Shown: piece by piece, positions 1 to 14,723 of the stretch
Layout: every line of letters begins with the position of its first letter
Numbering within the stretch: position 1 is the stretch's first letter
NCBI GenBank assembly: GCA_034769895.1
Contig: CM068368.1
Coordinates: 338,791,076 to 338,855,075, forward strand
From: Magicicada septendecula
Lineage: Eukaryota > Arthropoda > Insecta > Hemiptera > Cicadidae
Length of the DNA stretch: 64,000 nucleotides
Direction: 5' to 3'
Program-made: the position numbers and the translations under genes
The notes under the pieces: model-generated
What the model was told of the DNA's origin: nothing
Database searches by the model: none
The model's input: the letters and a program-made list of their open reading frames with translations, nothing else

Positions 1-668
1 ATTTCGAGAATCAGAGCGACATAGGGACCCAGTCGGTAATTATTAGTGTCTGTCCCCCGTTCCAAATTGTCCGAGGTATTTACAGTCTGGTGTAAATTGA
101 CTGGTAGGGTATGGAAAAGTTTTGTATTTGACTGGTTAAAATTTTTTCTGGCGTGCCTAGCATCAGTTTTACAGCACACAATTCGTTGTTCGTCTTTGTT
201 TACAATAATGAGAGCGTTGTTGTGAAACCCAGTAGTCCCATTAGATTTGCGATTTTTCACTCATTATTTACATCTAACTTAATTGTTTGGCACTTATTAA
301 TTACCGGACTAATTAAGTTGTTTTTACATAAGCCAGTTATATTCGTGCAATTCGCAATAAATCGTGTCTACACACTCGTCTATTTGCACATATTTTAATG
401 GCACAGCTAAATTCGCTATACGTATATTATAATGTGCAAATTTTATTAAATAAAACATATTTAGTTATACGTTTTTAAACTGTCTTAACCGGAATTAACA
501 CTCAAAAAAAGGAGGGACATGAGCACAGAGACATGGCGGCCAGAACACACGCCGCGTGCGAAATACAATGTACACAAAGTTTGTTTTGAGTTAACAGGTG
601 TGCTAAGAAACAGGTCCAGAATTGTCTGATCTTGCTTATTCGTTTCCGTTTACCCTATATAAAAACTA
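1..668. other. Non-coding stretch, nothing recognised
   Basis: AT-rich DNA with only short open frames without family resemblance. No TE terminus, RNA gene or exon signal was recognised here. Confidence 0.5.
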
Positions 669-676
669 CTTATAAC

Positions 677-1503
677 CAGGGCTTGATTTCAGCGGGAACG
701 CGCCGGAACGGGGTACGGAACCTCTTGAATCCAAAAATAAATTACAGAAAAAAATATATGAAAAGAAAAACCTAATTATTACAAAAATGTACTACTACAT
801 TTTAAATTGTGCCCGTCATCAACCCCACTCATCAAAACTAAACACTTGTTAAAAATCAAACACCAGCACTAGTATTCATCTTTACTACTGTTGAAAAGAA
901 TGTCCCAATAACCTATGGAGAAAATGAAATAAAAAAATTTCCTTCAAAATTAAAAACAACTGATTGAGAGCTTCCGAGAATACGTGCATTCTAAAATTTT
1001 TCCGGAGAGTCTTTTTATCTTGAAATATGCTATTGAATCAAAAGCAATATCTTCATGTGAATGTGAGAGGACTGATTTCTGGCAATCATACAGCATTGGA
1101 TACAAAGAGTAAGGAAAGGTGTAGAAACAAACAATATGACGACAAGAATATGATGAAACTACGGTATATTTTTTAGAATGTCCGAACCACCGAAACCATC
1201 ACTTGGAGTTTGATTGAGGCTCCGGGATGACGCCATCGTGAGTGACATGTTTTCGATTGTCGTGCGGCTAACCTGACGATGAAGCTCTTTAGAAATATCA
1301 GTAAACTTTATTACCTTTTTAGATATAAGTTTATACTATGTTACATATTTTATAAGGTTTTAAAACTGTATTTTTTCTGTAGACCTCCTTTGTAATAACC
1401 TGATATAAACTTATACGCTAATATAAAATATAAGTATATTTGTGTCTGTACAACTTTTGAATCGATGCGTTCCGGCACCTATAATTTTAGAAATCAACAA
1501 CTG
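677..1503. mobile_element. hAT-like non-autonomous element or remnant
   Basis: The block starts CAGGGCTTGATTTC and ends with an imperfect inverted counterpart ending CTG. The two ends share TTGATTTC and GCCGGAACG in inverted order. It is flanked by 8-bp sequences cttataac (669-676) and tttataac (1504-1511), 7 of 8 identical, the duplication length expected of hAT transposons. The interior (827 bp) has no intact transposase; a short run near 900-960 is open but too decayed to assign. The termini and duplication are read directly; hAT membership follows from CAG...CTG ends plus 8-bp duplication. Orientation is unknown. Confidence 0.6.
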
Positions 1504-1568
1504 TTTATAACAGTTTCTATATCTCAATTATACATATAAAAAATATTTTCCTGGCCTATATGCAAAAA

Positions 1569-1630
1569 TGTATCGTTGCAATACACACACATACACATAC
1601 GCGTGCGCGTTTTTGTATGTGTGTGTGTTT
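1569..1630. repeat. Motif TGTATCGTTGCAA plus CA/GT microsatellite hairpin
   Basis: TGTATCGTTGCAA at 1569-1581 is followed directly by CA-rich then GT-rich repeats separated by a GCGTGCGCG core, so the tract can fold on itself. The same 13-mer, or a one-base variant, precedes dinucleotide tracts at 16906 and 32526. Confidence 0.6.
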
Positions 1631-2639
1631 TCCTTAACTTTTGTATTATATTCGCCGTACTGATTAAGACATTATCCTCTTCTGTATTTTTTATGATCTT
1701 AGTGGTAGAGCACTCCATATTCTTATGCCTATGCCTACATTTCTTACATTTCTAAATTGTGTGTCCGCTTGTAAAAACACTTCCTACAATTCCACTTTCT
1801 CATCCATTATTAAAACTACATCGTCAACGTATCTTGGTTACTTACTGTCTTCCTCAGTCTTCCCAGTTTAGTTTCTTAAAAAAAAAATTCTAATACCTAA
1901 TTATAAAGTTTAGGTAATACGTAAGTTTAGGTAATACAGGTATACGTAATATATGTCACATAAGTTCGTATGCATGTATGTATGCATGTCACGTCATATA
2001 CATACCTGTCATACGTGTTATATCACGGATTCTATTATGACAAAATTACCAGCAGTGTTATTAGACATGAATACCATTCAATGATTTGCCATCATTTTGC
2101 CATATACGTGTGGCTACACAAAAGCCAGTATATATTAGCTCGGGGCCGTATTGAGATGATCCAAATACTAACCGCTACACCATTGCTCATTTCTCTTTTA
2201 CCCTACACAGAGTATACGCAAAAATGTAAGGCACGAAAATATTTCGCGATTTAATGAATTAATCTGAATACATGTAATTTATTATGTAACACTTTACGAA
2301 TTAATTGTGAATTTTTATGGAATATTGAACTAATTAATTATTTTTTGTTATCAATTTATTAATTCATATCGTAAGCACGACGATTAATAATATGTCAATA
2401 CGTTTCTTTACATACGGAATTACACGTGATGACCAGAAGTCTGTACACGAACGAGTTCTAGCCAAGTCCTAGTGTAACAACAGCAAATCAGGGAAGAAAG
2501 TGGCATTAAGATACGATAAAGTAACAACTTACAAAGTAATATTTGATATTTTGTATTTTCTTTTTCACTCGGATAAACACAAAATGTGGCTCCGTTGTTA
2601 TCAAGGTCAGTGACTGAGGAAGTACTGTACAATGTCTGC

Positions 2640-2712
2640 CCACCAGTAATGGTGAGCGTCCACTTTTAGAACTGAGAGACCGCCAACGCCTGAGCTACAG
2701 AGCCACACCGCT
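2640..2712 (-). repeat. Possible tRNA-derived SINE head
   Basis: On the minus strand this reads GGCTCTGTAGCTCAGGCG, resembling a pol III A box within a tRNA D-arm. No clear B box (GGTTCGANTCC) follows at the expected distance, so this is at best a decayed SINE or tRNA pseudogene head. Confidence 0.25.
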
Positions 2713-3063
2713 GACCTCTAATTGTCACACACCGTTATCTGATAAACAAGATGACCGCCATAATGCATCTGTTTTAACACCGAGTTCGTAATGAATAGGC
2801 CTGCTCTGTACGACTGCAGATCTAAGATAGGTTGTATGTGTGTGTGTATGTTGAAGGGCGGACAGTAGTGCGATCATTATTATTCCGATACTGCTTCAAG
2901 ATTAGTTCTGTTCTCGTGCATGTGCAACGTTGTATGTGACTATATGTATTAACAGAAAACGGGTTTTCTCGTAAAAAGCGTATTACAACAAATTGACAAT
3001 ACTGTATACCTGATACCTGAATCCTACCAAAATCAAAAATAGAACAAGCCCAAGAAAAAGCCA

Positions 3064-3070
<7 letters not shown>

Positions 3071-3120
<50 letters not shown>
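3071..3120. repeat. (AC)25 microsatellite
   Basis: Uninterrupted AC dinucleotides for 50 bases. The GT-rich minus-strand frame across it gives a run of Val-Cys and is not a gene. Confidence 0.97.
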
Positions 3121-3124
<4 letters not shown>

Positions 3125-4747
3125 AGGCTTACACACCTTGTATAAAACACATGTATGTTATGAGCATCAGCTATTAATGCTATCTACTGAGTTTATTCGA
3201 GTCTAAGTGTGACGGATTTAATCAAAGTTGCGTAAAGAGGTTTTTACACCTTAGTATTTTCAAATACTCCGTACGTAATAGAACTCGGTGAGGTGTTTTA
3301 TAAAGAAAATCTAAGTTGCAGACGTCAGGAAAAAAACTTTTAACTAGTAGTGTGGGAGGCGCATGCAAAGAATTCTGCAATAAAGTCGTTTATGTAAAAA
3401 GTAGAAAATAACGACGTAAACCTTAAGAGGAAGCCTTATGCAAAAAATAATGTAATTTCATAGAACTGTTAAGTGATTTAATTGGTTCTTGCCTGAATAA
3501 GCTTAAGACCTGCGAATGTTATTTTCTTTGTGAAGTTTGCCTTGACGTTTTTAATGATCGTGATGACTCTTTATGTCGTAAATTCTTATTTTTTTACTTC
3601 TTCTAGTATGAAAACAATATTATGAACTCACAGACTAGCAAAGTGTATTATTCGAGGATAGACACTAGTAAAATAAAAATACATTAAGCAAACTATGTTT
3701 AATCAACCATCGGAAAGTACACTCAGAGAGCGTCTTACAAATGCTTGAAGAGCAATAACAAAAAGAAAAAATAAATAAATAAAATAAAATAATTGAAGTT
3801 GTACGTAAAGGAACGCTAGGTAGTACGGTGTGGTATGTAAATAGGGACAACAAGGCAAGTTTATGCATCTCATCTCACAGTGGACAAGTGCATATTTTCT
3901 TTCATAGGAGTGGCTGTATCATATTAATTACGTATAGATCGATGTTTTATAAGGTTTTTTATCTGTTTGGATTCTTCTATCGAACAGCCGCGTCTAACTT
4001 GCCCATGATCAAGGCTACTCTTCTGATATCAAAATGATAAATTTTAAATACGACGACAAAATAACATTTTAAAGGACAAGAGATAGACTGTTTATCATCA
4101 CCATCATTATCATCATCATCAGCCTCTAGATATTTAACTGCTATCCTTACAGTTTGCTTTAGCAGTCTTTCAGGTAGCGTTTGTCCTGCACAGCTCCTAC
4201 AGTTATCCGTATCTGTGCATCTGAATAGTTTCAAATTATTTAAAAACTTTACAATGATACTATTTCCTTACTGAGTAATGGGCGATGTTAATGTAACCTT
4301 AACTACTACTGAGCACCTACTCTATGCGTTATCACTCTCTTAGCTAAATCAATTTGTAGGTGTTATACGGATATATACGTTCGACTTGAGTACTATACAG
4401 AATAAATACGTCGCCTTAACTGTTAACGGGAACATACAAAGCAATTAAAGAATTTTTATGGTAACCAGGAAAAAAACACAATTTACAGTTATTATAAACT
4501 TCACAAAGCAGTCTGAACAGCCCGTCGTTTCTCTATTAAATTAGAATTAACATGGCAATTCTTTTATCTGGACTAAGATAAACTAACAGCACTTTTCACT
4601 TGCAGAAAACCAGTATTTGGCTGATACGTGTAGCGAAAATGCTTGGTTTAAATTATAATTGTGAGGGAACGGTTGTAGTCTCTTTATTAAATCAATATAT
4701 TATCAGGCGTCCATGAAGAAGACATTCATTTTACACATTCGCGCGCG

Positions 4748-4749
<2 letters not shown>
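3121..4749. other. Non-coding stretch with a short CAT-repeat patch
   Basis: No TE terminus or coding signal was recognised. A short imperfect (CAT)n lies at about 4096-4124. The minus-strand frame over it (3977-4234) ends in an acidic Asp run encoded by that repeat; the upstream residues have a Cys-rich, LINE-tail-like look that I cannot assign. Confidence 0.4.

Positions 4750-4786
<37 letters not shown>
4750..4786. repeat. (CA)18 microsatellite
   Basis: Perfect CA repeats following a GCGCGCGC tract. Confidence 0.97.
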
Positions 4787-4789
<3 letters not shown>

Positions 4790-5079
4790 ACAGCGTCCGC
4801 TTGGTAAACGATTTGATTTGTTTATTTTTGGTGTTGTTGTTACCGCTTGGACACAAATATGCTCTGTATTTTATAGTCATGCCCCGATAGATGTTTCTGT
4901 TACGAGATGTCTTTATTCCAGTCATATAGACATTACAAACAGAATTTGATCTAGACTTAGATCACTCTAATAGTGTTCTAGCCTAAGTAAAACTGCTATT
5001 GAAAACGAAAGGAACCATATATTTTTTCGTTGTCCACAAACTCCTAATTATAAAGAATAAGGTTATATCCTTTAATAGG

Positions 5080-5370
5080 CCTACATCAAAATATTTAGGC
5101 ATGCGTTGGATGCCAGATTAAAATGGAACAAACTTATCAAGCAAAACCGTGAAGAACTTGATACTGGCTACAAAATTGTATTGACATTTGGTTCGCAATA
5201 AAGCATTGTCGCCAAAGAACAAGCGTCTATATGAACAAATCCTAAACCACGTTTTAAAATCTGTATGGACAAACGGTTTTCATCAATCAGTCCAGTATTA
5301 AGTGAATCAAAATTTTTTAAAGATAGTGAGACTTGCAAAGAAAATCCAAGATACTTCCTGGCCCATGCGA
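5080..5370 (+). pseudogene. Decayed Jockey-type LINE RT fragment
   Basis: Reading across at least three frames gives KYLG, then LDARLKWNKLIKQ, then HLVRNKALSPKNKRLYEQIL and KSVWTNGF. This order matches the thumb end of Jockey-clade LINE reverse transcriptases (KYLG...LDxRLxWxxHI...LxxKxxLYxxILKPIWTYG). Stops and shifts separate the pieces, so it is not translatable. Neither the RT catalytic motifs nor the endonuclease are present, so only the C-terminal part survives. The family call rests on remembered motif order, not on a search. Confidence 0.65.
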
Positions 5371-6480
5371 AAGTTTTCCCTTTGTCCACGCTGACACTGG
5401 AGATGGTAACCATGGAGCTTGAGGAGTTTCTCCTAGATAACATTCTTCATGTAGTTACGAACATGACTAAAGAGAACGAAATCGATGGTGTTAGTGAAGT
5501 CATGTGAACTGTTCAAAAGCAGAAATAATAATGTATATAAAATGAAATTTTTTCAAGAATTTACATGCAAACTATGTATGTTTTTTACCACGGTTAAAAA
5601 CTTATTTATTCGCAAAAAAGTAGTAAGGAATAGTATTTTCGTTATTTATAAAGGCGGCTAAAACTATTTTCGCAAGGCACCCAGAAATATGATGCTGAAC
5701 CTATTTAGAGTTACCATTTGAAACAAGAAAGAGAAACAGACTTCGTGTGAATACAACTTAAATAGGGAGTACGACCATGAAGGCAACCCTTTTTTATTTG
5801 TATTAAAAGTTATATTTTATGACGCTAGAAACAGCATTCAAATGCAAGTAACTATTATTAGTAAGCATAAATATTTGCTCTGTGTACAATATAAAACTAG
5901 TTTGCAGTCAGTCACAGATATAATTAATAGGTAGGTTACGGAGTAGGTATATGCACTCGTTACGGAGATGACAGTATGATTTACACATAGGAAACTACGT
6001 CCCAGATAGTGTCCCTCCTGCAGATTTAGTAATACAACTGCCAATATTATGACCGCACTAAAAAAATATGAAAACTATATTTGGAATCTGTGTCAAAGTA
6101 CAAATCATTTAACTGAAAGCCCCCATCACATTATTAATTCAATAGACATGACTAAGTCTCCATATTTACTTAGTCTACTTTTAACTTAGTTGCATATTCT
6201 CATCAACGGACGTCTTTCAATAACAAGGATATACGACGGAGTCAAAGTTAAGGTAATCTTGTTAGTAGCCTTCGTAATTGCAATTTTGCACAACTAGTTG
6301 CTTCGTATTAGACAAGGCATTTCTTTATCAAGTCTCAAACAATGTTTCATACAAAAATTGCCGATATGGTCGTTTTATGAAACTTGATAATGAAGAGGTT
6401 CGTCCACTGCAAGGCAAGTAGTTGTTCTTTATCAAACAAGAATGAAATTCGGCAATTAAAAGTATCATTAGTACTGTATT
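5371..6480. other. Non-coding stretch, nothing recognised
   Basis: AT-rich sequence with no element ends, repeats or coding signal that I can support. Confidence 0.45.
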
Positions 6481-6780
6481 AGTACTGTATTATTTTCTTG
6501 GATTTCGTTGTCCATGACGTGTCCGTTACTTAACTAAATATCACTATAATATTGACGACTCGGAACACTAAGTTTTTTATAAGTAAAAACGTAAAGTTTT
6601 ACCTTACAGCCTAAACCGGCTTTCACCTATAGAAGGCTTCATCAGAGCCTCTGATGAAGCCTTCTATAGGTGAAAGCCGGTTTAGGCTGTAAGGTAAAAC
6701 TTTACGTTTTTACTTATAAAAAACTTAGTGTTCCGAGTCGTCAATATTATAGTGATATTTAGTACTGTATTATCTTCCTG
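6481..6780. repeat. Direct repeats enclosing a perfect palindrome
   Basis: Two 20-bp direct repeats, agtactgtattattttcttg (6481-6500) and agtactgtattatcttcctg (6761-6780), are 18 of 20 identical. Between them lies a palindrome with 115-bp arms (6533-6647 and 6649-6763) around the single base at 6648; I read the arms through and found no mismatch. The direct repeats look like a target duplication, which would make the palindrome a mobile insertion. The centre carries CTGATGA followed by GCC...GGT and GAAA, similar to modules near PLE 3' ends elsewhere in the window. Confidence 0.85.
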
Positions 6781-7937
6781 AGAGACGAAAACTCAGTTTT
6801 CTTCCTGAGCGACATACACAGAATTATATAAAAATATGTATCACGGATACAATTAAAAATACTTTTTATGTTCCCAAAAGTTTATATTAAAATGTTGTTG
6901 AACATGAAATTTTTTTTTGAACCATGATTCTCGACACGTGATTCTTACACTCAATACGAAGATAGAATGAGATACACCAAACTGTTCATGATACTGTTGA
7001 AAAAAGTAATCACATGATTCAGATGTCATCATTAAAAACTTGAATACATCAACTTATTCAAAAGCATAAGCATACAGACTGTCCCTTAATGTCGTATACT
7101 GCGCACAGTATCGTAACATAGCGCCGTAAGTTACTTATTCAACTTAATTCCTTTCAACTCTGATGTCTAACACACTGGTTACATATACGCTACGTATATT
7201 GCTTTCCATACTTTTGTTTTACGTTAGTACTCATTAGTCCAAATCTACTTTCTGCCTTAGTAGTTGGTGCACTCCATTTAAAACATGTTTCAGTGTATAC
7301 TCTTCTTCAGCTAAGAGAATACAAATTCATCTGAAAATCTTAATATCGTTGATTTTCTCTCCTGAATGTTACACTTTCTAAACTCTTTTTCTTTCTCTTA
7401 TGAACCTTACTTCTGATCACATCCGTCCCGTATAGTTTTTGTTTAATGAAGGTACTGACTTTCGAGTAGCTCTCAGAATAAAGAATTCCTCTCTACATGT
7501 TAACTGTTTTTTCTTAGAGAGCACTTTCCTATTAGATGAGGTTGAAAGAACGACGAATGACGTTGAGAAGGGTAACTTTGAGAGTACTTTCCCATTAGAT
7601 GAGAACTATCAATAATGTCGGAAGAACTGTAAATTTTCCAACGAGTAGTTGGCTACGGTAAACCAAGTTTTAACTTAAAAATCATAAATTTAACTCTAAA
7701 ACGAACAGTTAAAACGGTGCGTGAGACGTACGTGAAAAGAATGAGAACCGCAGTAACTGTGACGCATAATATCAGTACAGGATTGTATCGAAAGTATATG
7801 GAAACAATGATTTGGTAATTAAAATTAAAAAAATATATTTTAACTTTTTGACAGTAGTTTTGTTAGATATTACTAATTGCCATACATTGAAACTTATGTA
7901 GAACCTATAATGTACGATTAATGATTTTACGTAGGCC
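6781..7937. other. Non-coding stretch, nothing recognised
   Basis: No coding or transposon signal recognised. Confidence 0.4.
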
Positions 7938-8008
7938 GGAGAAGAGAGAGAGAGAGAGAGTGAGAGAGAAAGGGCGAGAGAGGGGGGAGAAAAAGAGGGA
8001 GAGGAGAC
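7938..8008. repeat. GA-rich polypurine tract
   Basis: About 70 bases of almost pure purine, mainly GA repeats degenerating to GGGGGAGAAAAAG. Confidence 0.9.
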
Positions 8009-8412
8009 TGAACGTTTTGTTGATTGTAGTTCCCCCTAGATTCTCAGATTAATATTTTACGACTTGGCGATTGGGTTTTACGCTCACTTTGGTCTAGGGT
8101 AAATAACATTACATAGCTACGCGTCTACCAAAGTTATTCAAATCATACATTTGGCCATGGGTCACGCAACTACTAACGACTCACCAGGAATAACAAGATT
8201 CGCACCATGTTCATCTCACGGTCTGACTGTGTGCTTACATTGTATGTAGGCGTACAGATACACCGTTGTCGTTACAACCTTGTTTACAATTCCACACCGG
8301 TCGTTACGAACTGTCCGTGCGTAATGCGAACTCACGCAGGCGCGCTTGTACCAGAATAATCTTCATATTTATATTTATAAATGTATATTTGAACACGAGC
8401 AGAAACTATTTT

Positions 8413-10271
<1,859 letters not shown>

Positions 10272-10396
10272 AACGGGGTGAGTCATGACATCAGGACTCT
10301 CGAAATTAGAAACTGGAGGAATGTAGCTAAGAATAGAGAAGAGTGGCGAAATCTTCTAAAGAAGGCCAGGGCCCACAAAGAGCTGTGGAGCCCATG
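10272..10396 (+). pseudogene. LINE 3'-terminal ORF2 scrap
   Basis: The frame reads NGVSHDIRTLEIRNWRNVAK and continues with REEWRNLLKKARAHKELWSP, stopping at TGA 10394-10396. The pattern RNWR...R.EWR.LL.KA.AHKGLWS is typical of the extreme C-terminus of insect LINE polyproteins, after the RT. Only about 40 codons survive. It is a 5'-truncated insertion or remnant; no tail or duplication was resolved. Confidence 0.65.
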
Positions 10397-10898
10397 ATGT
10401 AGATGATCATGTAGTGATCTCGTATAGTTTCCGTTTTAATGATTTTATTTACGTTACGTTATTTATGTGCGTTACGAAGTTATTTTCACTTTTGTTTTAG
10501 TGCAAAAATATTTCTGCTAATAAAATTAAAATACCGATGTCGAAAAATCTTATTACCATTTTATTCTACTAGTTAATGTCAAGATAAAATTTATTAGCAA
10601 GCAAAAAACATAAAACAAATATATAAAAAAATAAAATTATAAATTACAAATTATAAAATTATTCAAATTGCTTTGGTGCCTGACAAAAGTATCAACTTTG
10701 AATCATTATTAAATTTTCAAATCATACCAAATCGTTTATAAAAGTAGTATTATATATAATAAAATCAAATTGAAAGTTTACTATTGACATTTTGTTAAAA
10801 TAATCTTTACTTCAGGAAAAAATTATTATTTACAACAGTGCACTCATTTCAAATTAACTAGAAAAATTATATCCATCAAGCAGCGCAGTGGTGAGGGA

Positions 10899-10902
<4 letters not shown>

Positions 10903-10960
<58 letters not shown>
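10903..10960. repeat. (TG)29 microsatellite
   Basis: Perfect TG repeats. The overlapping short frames on both strands are repeat translations. Confidence 0.97.
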
Positions 10961-10963
<3 letters not shown>

Positions 10964-11092
10964 TGTTGCCTTTTTTCTTATCTAGCCATCGTAATGTTCC
11001 TAAAGGAAAAAAAATATATCTTGAGGTAAATTTAGTCATAAATATTATAGTATTATATACATCAAGAAACGGACTGTAGCAGAAAGTGATTG

Positions 11093-11094
<2 letters not shown>

Positions 11095-11138
<44 letters not shown>
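11095..11138. repeat. (AT)22 tract at left edge of block
   Basis: Perfect AT repeats ending directly at TGTAACGTTACA, the left end of the long block. Confidence 0.95.
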
Positions 11139-11141
<3 letters not shown>

Positions 11142-13086
11142 AACGTTACAAAACGTCACAAGAACACATAACACAGATGAACTAGATAAAACAGTAAATT
11201 ACCATAAGAAACAATAAAGTATAAAACATGGAAATAGAAAAAGAATGATTATGAAGATAAGGATTAGGAATAAAATATGATTTAATTATCAATGAGCATA
11301 AATGACATAATGATAAAGACAAACTGACTTAAAGACTAGACCAACAATGACTATACAAATACCCAATAAGATTAGGGGAGTGAGATAATAACAAGGTAAC
11401 AATAAAATGTAGAATAATGTAAGAGAAACAATAAGAGTATATCGTATGATTAAACAATATAAGTAATGTAACTGAAAGTATATCAGAAAACTGATGAATA
11501 AGTAAAATGTAAATAGAATATAAGGAAAGCTGAATAATGGCGATCAGAACAATAAATGGTAAATAATACTATTATAAATAAAAGAAGTGAGTAATGTAAT
11601 TTAACTATTGATCAGTAAATGATTACAAATTGTCACTGAAGGGAACATTAATGATGTACCAATAATGAGATATACCTATTGCAACAAATTGCAAGAATTA
11701 TTAGTTGAAATAACAACAACAAAAAATAAACAAGTCAAGATGACCAAACAAATTGTAAATCGTACTAATTATTATGAGGTTTAATTAGGAAAAGAGATTA
11801 AATTAATGACAACTGTATTAGTTAAAACTAAATATAAATAATCAGATGCCCAGCTGTACCAAAAAACCATGTGGGTTTTATGATCAAATACAATCAAACA
11901 AACATCTATTAATTAAACCTATGTTGAACAAAAGTTGATGTTATTAGTTATAAGTAAATGTGAAATGTCGTAAACTGTAAGAAATGAGTAAAATGACCAG
12001 ATAAGACAAACCAAGTAAACTAAATACCATCAGTAAAGGGGAAGGGAACCAACCTAACCTAAGTAGTTGGAATTTTCCACTTATAAATAACAAAATATGT
12101 AGTAAAATCAATGCAAAATCGTTAAAGGTTATACCTAGAAGTAACTAGATCACATAAGGATGATTCTAGTAAAGATATTATATCACTACAATAGTGTAAT
12201 TATTATAATTAATATGAAACAACATGATGAAATGTGGGAAGGCATACAGAATTCACATGATACATTAAAAAACCAAAGAAATACCAAGAATTAATGCATG
12301 TAACTAGTATTAAAACAACCAGTGATAATTTAACTAACTGTGGGTCAAATACCAACCAATAATGGTTAAAGAGAATAATCAATTAATAGTTTATAAATGA
12401 ACAGGACCTGATACAACTAGATACAGGGTTCATTAGGTATAAATTAACTAGCAAATAAGATTACGGAGAGGTCATAAACCATTGGAAAACTTACAAGAAG
12501 CTCAAATGGTAAATTAGGTATAGAATGTCAGTAATATAACAAGTCTGTTAATTAGAAATAAGTAGAAATAAAAAGCTGCCTGCTTGTACAAGAACTCATG
12601 AAATTTAAGTGATAATATACAAGAAACAAGGCATGTCTTAAGAAGGGAAAAGTTAACCAAAAGTTGACATAATTAATTCAAAGTATACATCAAAGGTAAT
12701 AAACCATGAAAATAAAACCAGTAGAGGGTAATTAGTTAAAATAACTCATGATGTTTAGGCCTCACAAAGCCTAGTCAAGGATTCTGTATTTATGGCAAAA
12801 TTATATGTTTATATTATTAAATCATCACAGATAAAAAACTCTGTAGTAATTTTATTCAAATTATATCATAACAAATTGTTAATCTAATAATGATAAGAAG
12901 GATTTTAAACAAAATATTGTATTAAGTAATAAGTAAGAATGTTATCTTTGTTAATTGTAAACTGAATTACGTCTTGTGGTATGTCAAAATGTACATAAAA
13001 ACAAATGCCAGATAATGGTAATAACATATAATCGTTCACAAATAGCATAAGGAAGTAATAGAAGTTATAAATTATTTTAATATATT

Positions 13087-13400
13087 TGTGGAAAAAATTG
13101 GCGCCACTTTTGAACTCTCAAACCCGAAGACCCACGCTTTAAATAAAATTAATAGTTTTAATAAAGCGGGGAGGATGAGTCCACTCAGGAATGTTATCAA
13201 TTTTTAGCCAATCAGATCACCTATAGCGAGATTCATGGGGCGAACGTTTTGGGAACAGCGAGAGTAGACGCGGAAATATTTGACAGTTCTTCATTGTTAG
13301 TAACGCCAGACGGCTGGACAGTTCCGCGCTAAATTAAATCAAGAATTACCCATCATGCAGTGCGGATTTCGAATGTAAACATGGGGCATTCTAACCAAAT
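13087..13400 (+). promoter_or_regulatory. GC-richer promoter-like patch in block 1
   Basis: A marked GC rise inside an otherwise A-rich block, with AGCCAATCAG near 13197 and a TTGGCGCCA primer-site-like motif at 13098. It may be the U3/R promoter of an LTR. No transcription start can be fixed from sequence alone. Confidence 0.3.
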
Positions 13401-14461
13401 TCAACGAAGTTACTCAAAGTATTATACAGTGTTAATAAAGCAACGAAAGTTAATGAAGGTTTAACAGTGTACGGACAATTGCATAGTGTATAATAAATTG
13501 CAATTAGGTGAATTAAGGAAAGTATAGTGACAATTATTTATACTTACTAGAATTATCAACCTATACGATAAACTTATATAACATTTGAACAATGTGAAAT
13601 ATTATGAGCACTAAAAGAAACTTTGAAACTTATCAACATTGTAAATTTATCCAGTGTTAAAAATATTTATTCACAAATCAAGGTTAATAGAGTATAACAT
13701 CGAAACTAGGGTTAACCTAAAAATGTTGATGCCCGTCGTCTTTTGAACTTTATAAATTAATTTAAGATTTTCTTAATTTAATGTAATCACTCTCCCACTA
13801 CTCGATTGTTATAGTAGTAATAGACTTATAGTTGCGTATATTGCAGTTAAAAGGACCTACTTTAGATTAAAATAACTTAACCAATTATTCACTAATACGG
13901 TTTCTAAAACCAGATTGACCACCCTGAGAAAAGAGTTTTATCAAGTTACTTAGTACTGTAAAGCAAGACAATCAATTTAATTATTAGAAAAAAATAAATC
14001 CATGAGGATTATTAAATGAATAAAATGAAGTTTTACCATATAAAAGGGATTACGAATTTATTTATTTAGACAATACGATTTTAGAGATACGAATTCAGGT
14101 TATGTATGCAGCTGAGAGCAGTTGGTAACACTCACCACCGGCGATAGGGAAATTATTCAAATGTTTTAAATCTCATTATCGACAATAACGTGTTGACATG
14201 GTAATCAAGAATGAAGAATCTCCAATCAAAGTGAGTACTTAATTATATAATCAACATAATCCATTTGATTAATAAAACAAATAATGCCGAAGCAACATAG
14301 AGTGACGATTACATCGGATGGTGTTCTCAGATTAGTCCAACGTCAGTTCAAATTAACTCATACCAGCTGGAGAAGTAACCATTTCGTTCAATTAAATAAC
14401 AAATTAAATCACAACAACAATAATAATAACAATAACATTATCTAATTATATATTATAAAAT

Positions 14462-14600
14462 TGGCACCAACATATTGGGGCTTAGTCAATATAAGAAAGT
14501 CAACAGAATAAACAGATTAAATAACTAAACTAACTTTAACTTCAATCTGTCAAACACATATTAAAGGTTATAAAATTGGCGCACCAACCTGAAGGGCTTG
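14462..14600 (+). other. Two tRNA-Lys-like primer-binding sites
   Basis: TGGCACCAACATATTGGGGC (14462-14481) and TGGCGCACCAACCTGAAGGG (14577-14596) each follow TTATAAAAT and resemble the tRNA-Lys primer site TGGCGCCCAACGTGGGGC with several differences. Their spacing of 115 bp suggests a local duplication. Confidence 0.5.
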
Positions 14601-14723
14601 AATTAGATTAAAAACACTAAATTAATTAGAAATAAAAAGAATAACCGAATTCTAGCAGCAGCTACCATATAACCACATACAATAAATAAAAATTAAGAAT
14701 GGAAGGATCCCGGTTATGTAACA

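Larger units (their letters stand above)
11139..14723 (+). mobile_element. Long non-coding LTR-like block 1
   Basis: The block begins TGTAACGTTACA and ends GGTTATGTAACA, with AT repeats on both sides, as expected for a TG...CA element inserted in an ATAT target. The top strand is strongly A-rich to about 13080. A GC-richer patch (about 13087-13400) contains a CCAAT box. Two primer-site-like sequences lie near the right end (14462 and 14577), resembling the complement of a tRNA-Lys 3' end (TGGCGCCCAACGTGGGGC). No gag or pol reading frame is visible and no second LTR was found. It could be an overlong LTR plus primer site, or a non-autonomous LTR derivative. Boundaries are read from sequence; the element class is inferred. 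Confidence 0.5.

Noticed and set aside
3977..4234. Minus-strand Cys-rich peptide ending in an Asp run as a LINE C-terminus
   Set aside because: It looks suggestive, but the acidic end comes from a CAT repeat and the rest matches no motif order that I can defend.
6649..6720. Functional hammerhead ribozyme in the palindrome arm
   Set aside because: CTGATGA and GAAA are present, but stem II is weak, a stem I cannot be drawn, and the base expected at the cleavage site after stem III is G, which hammerheads do not accept.
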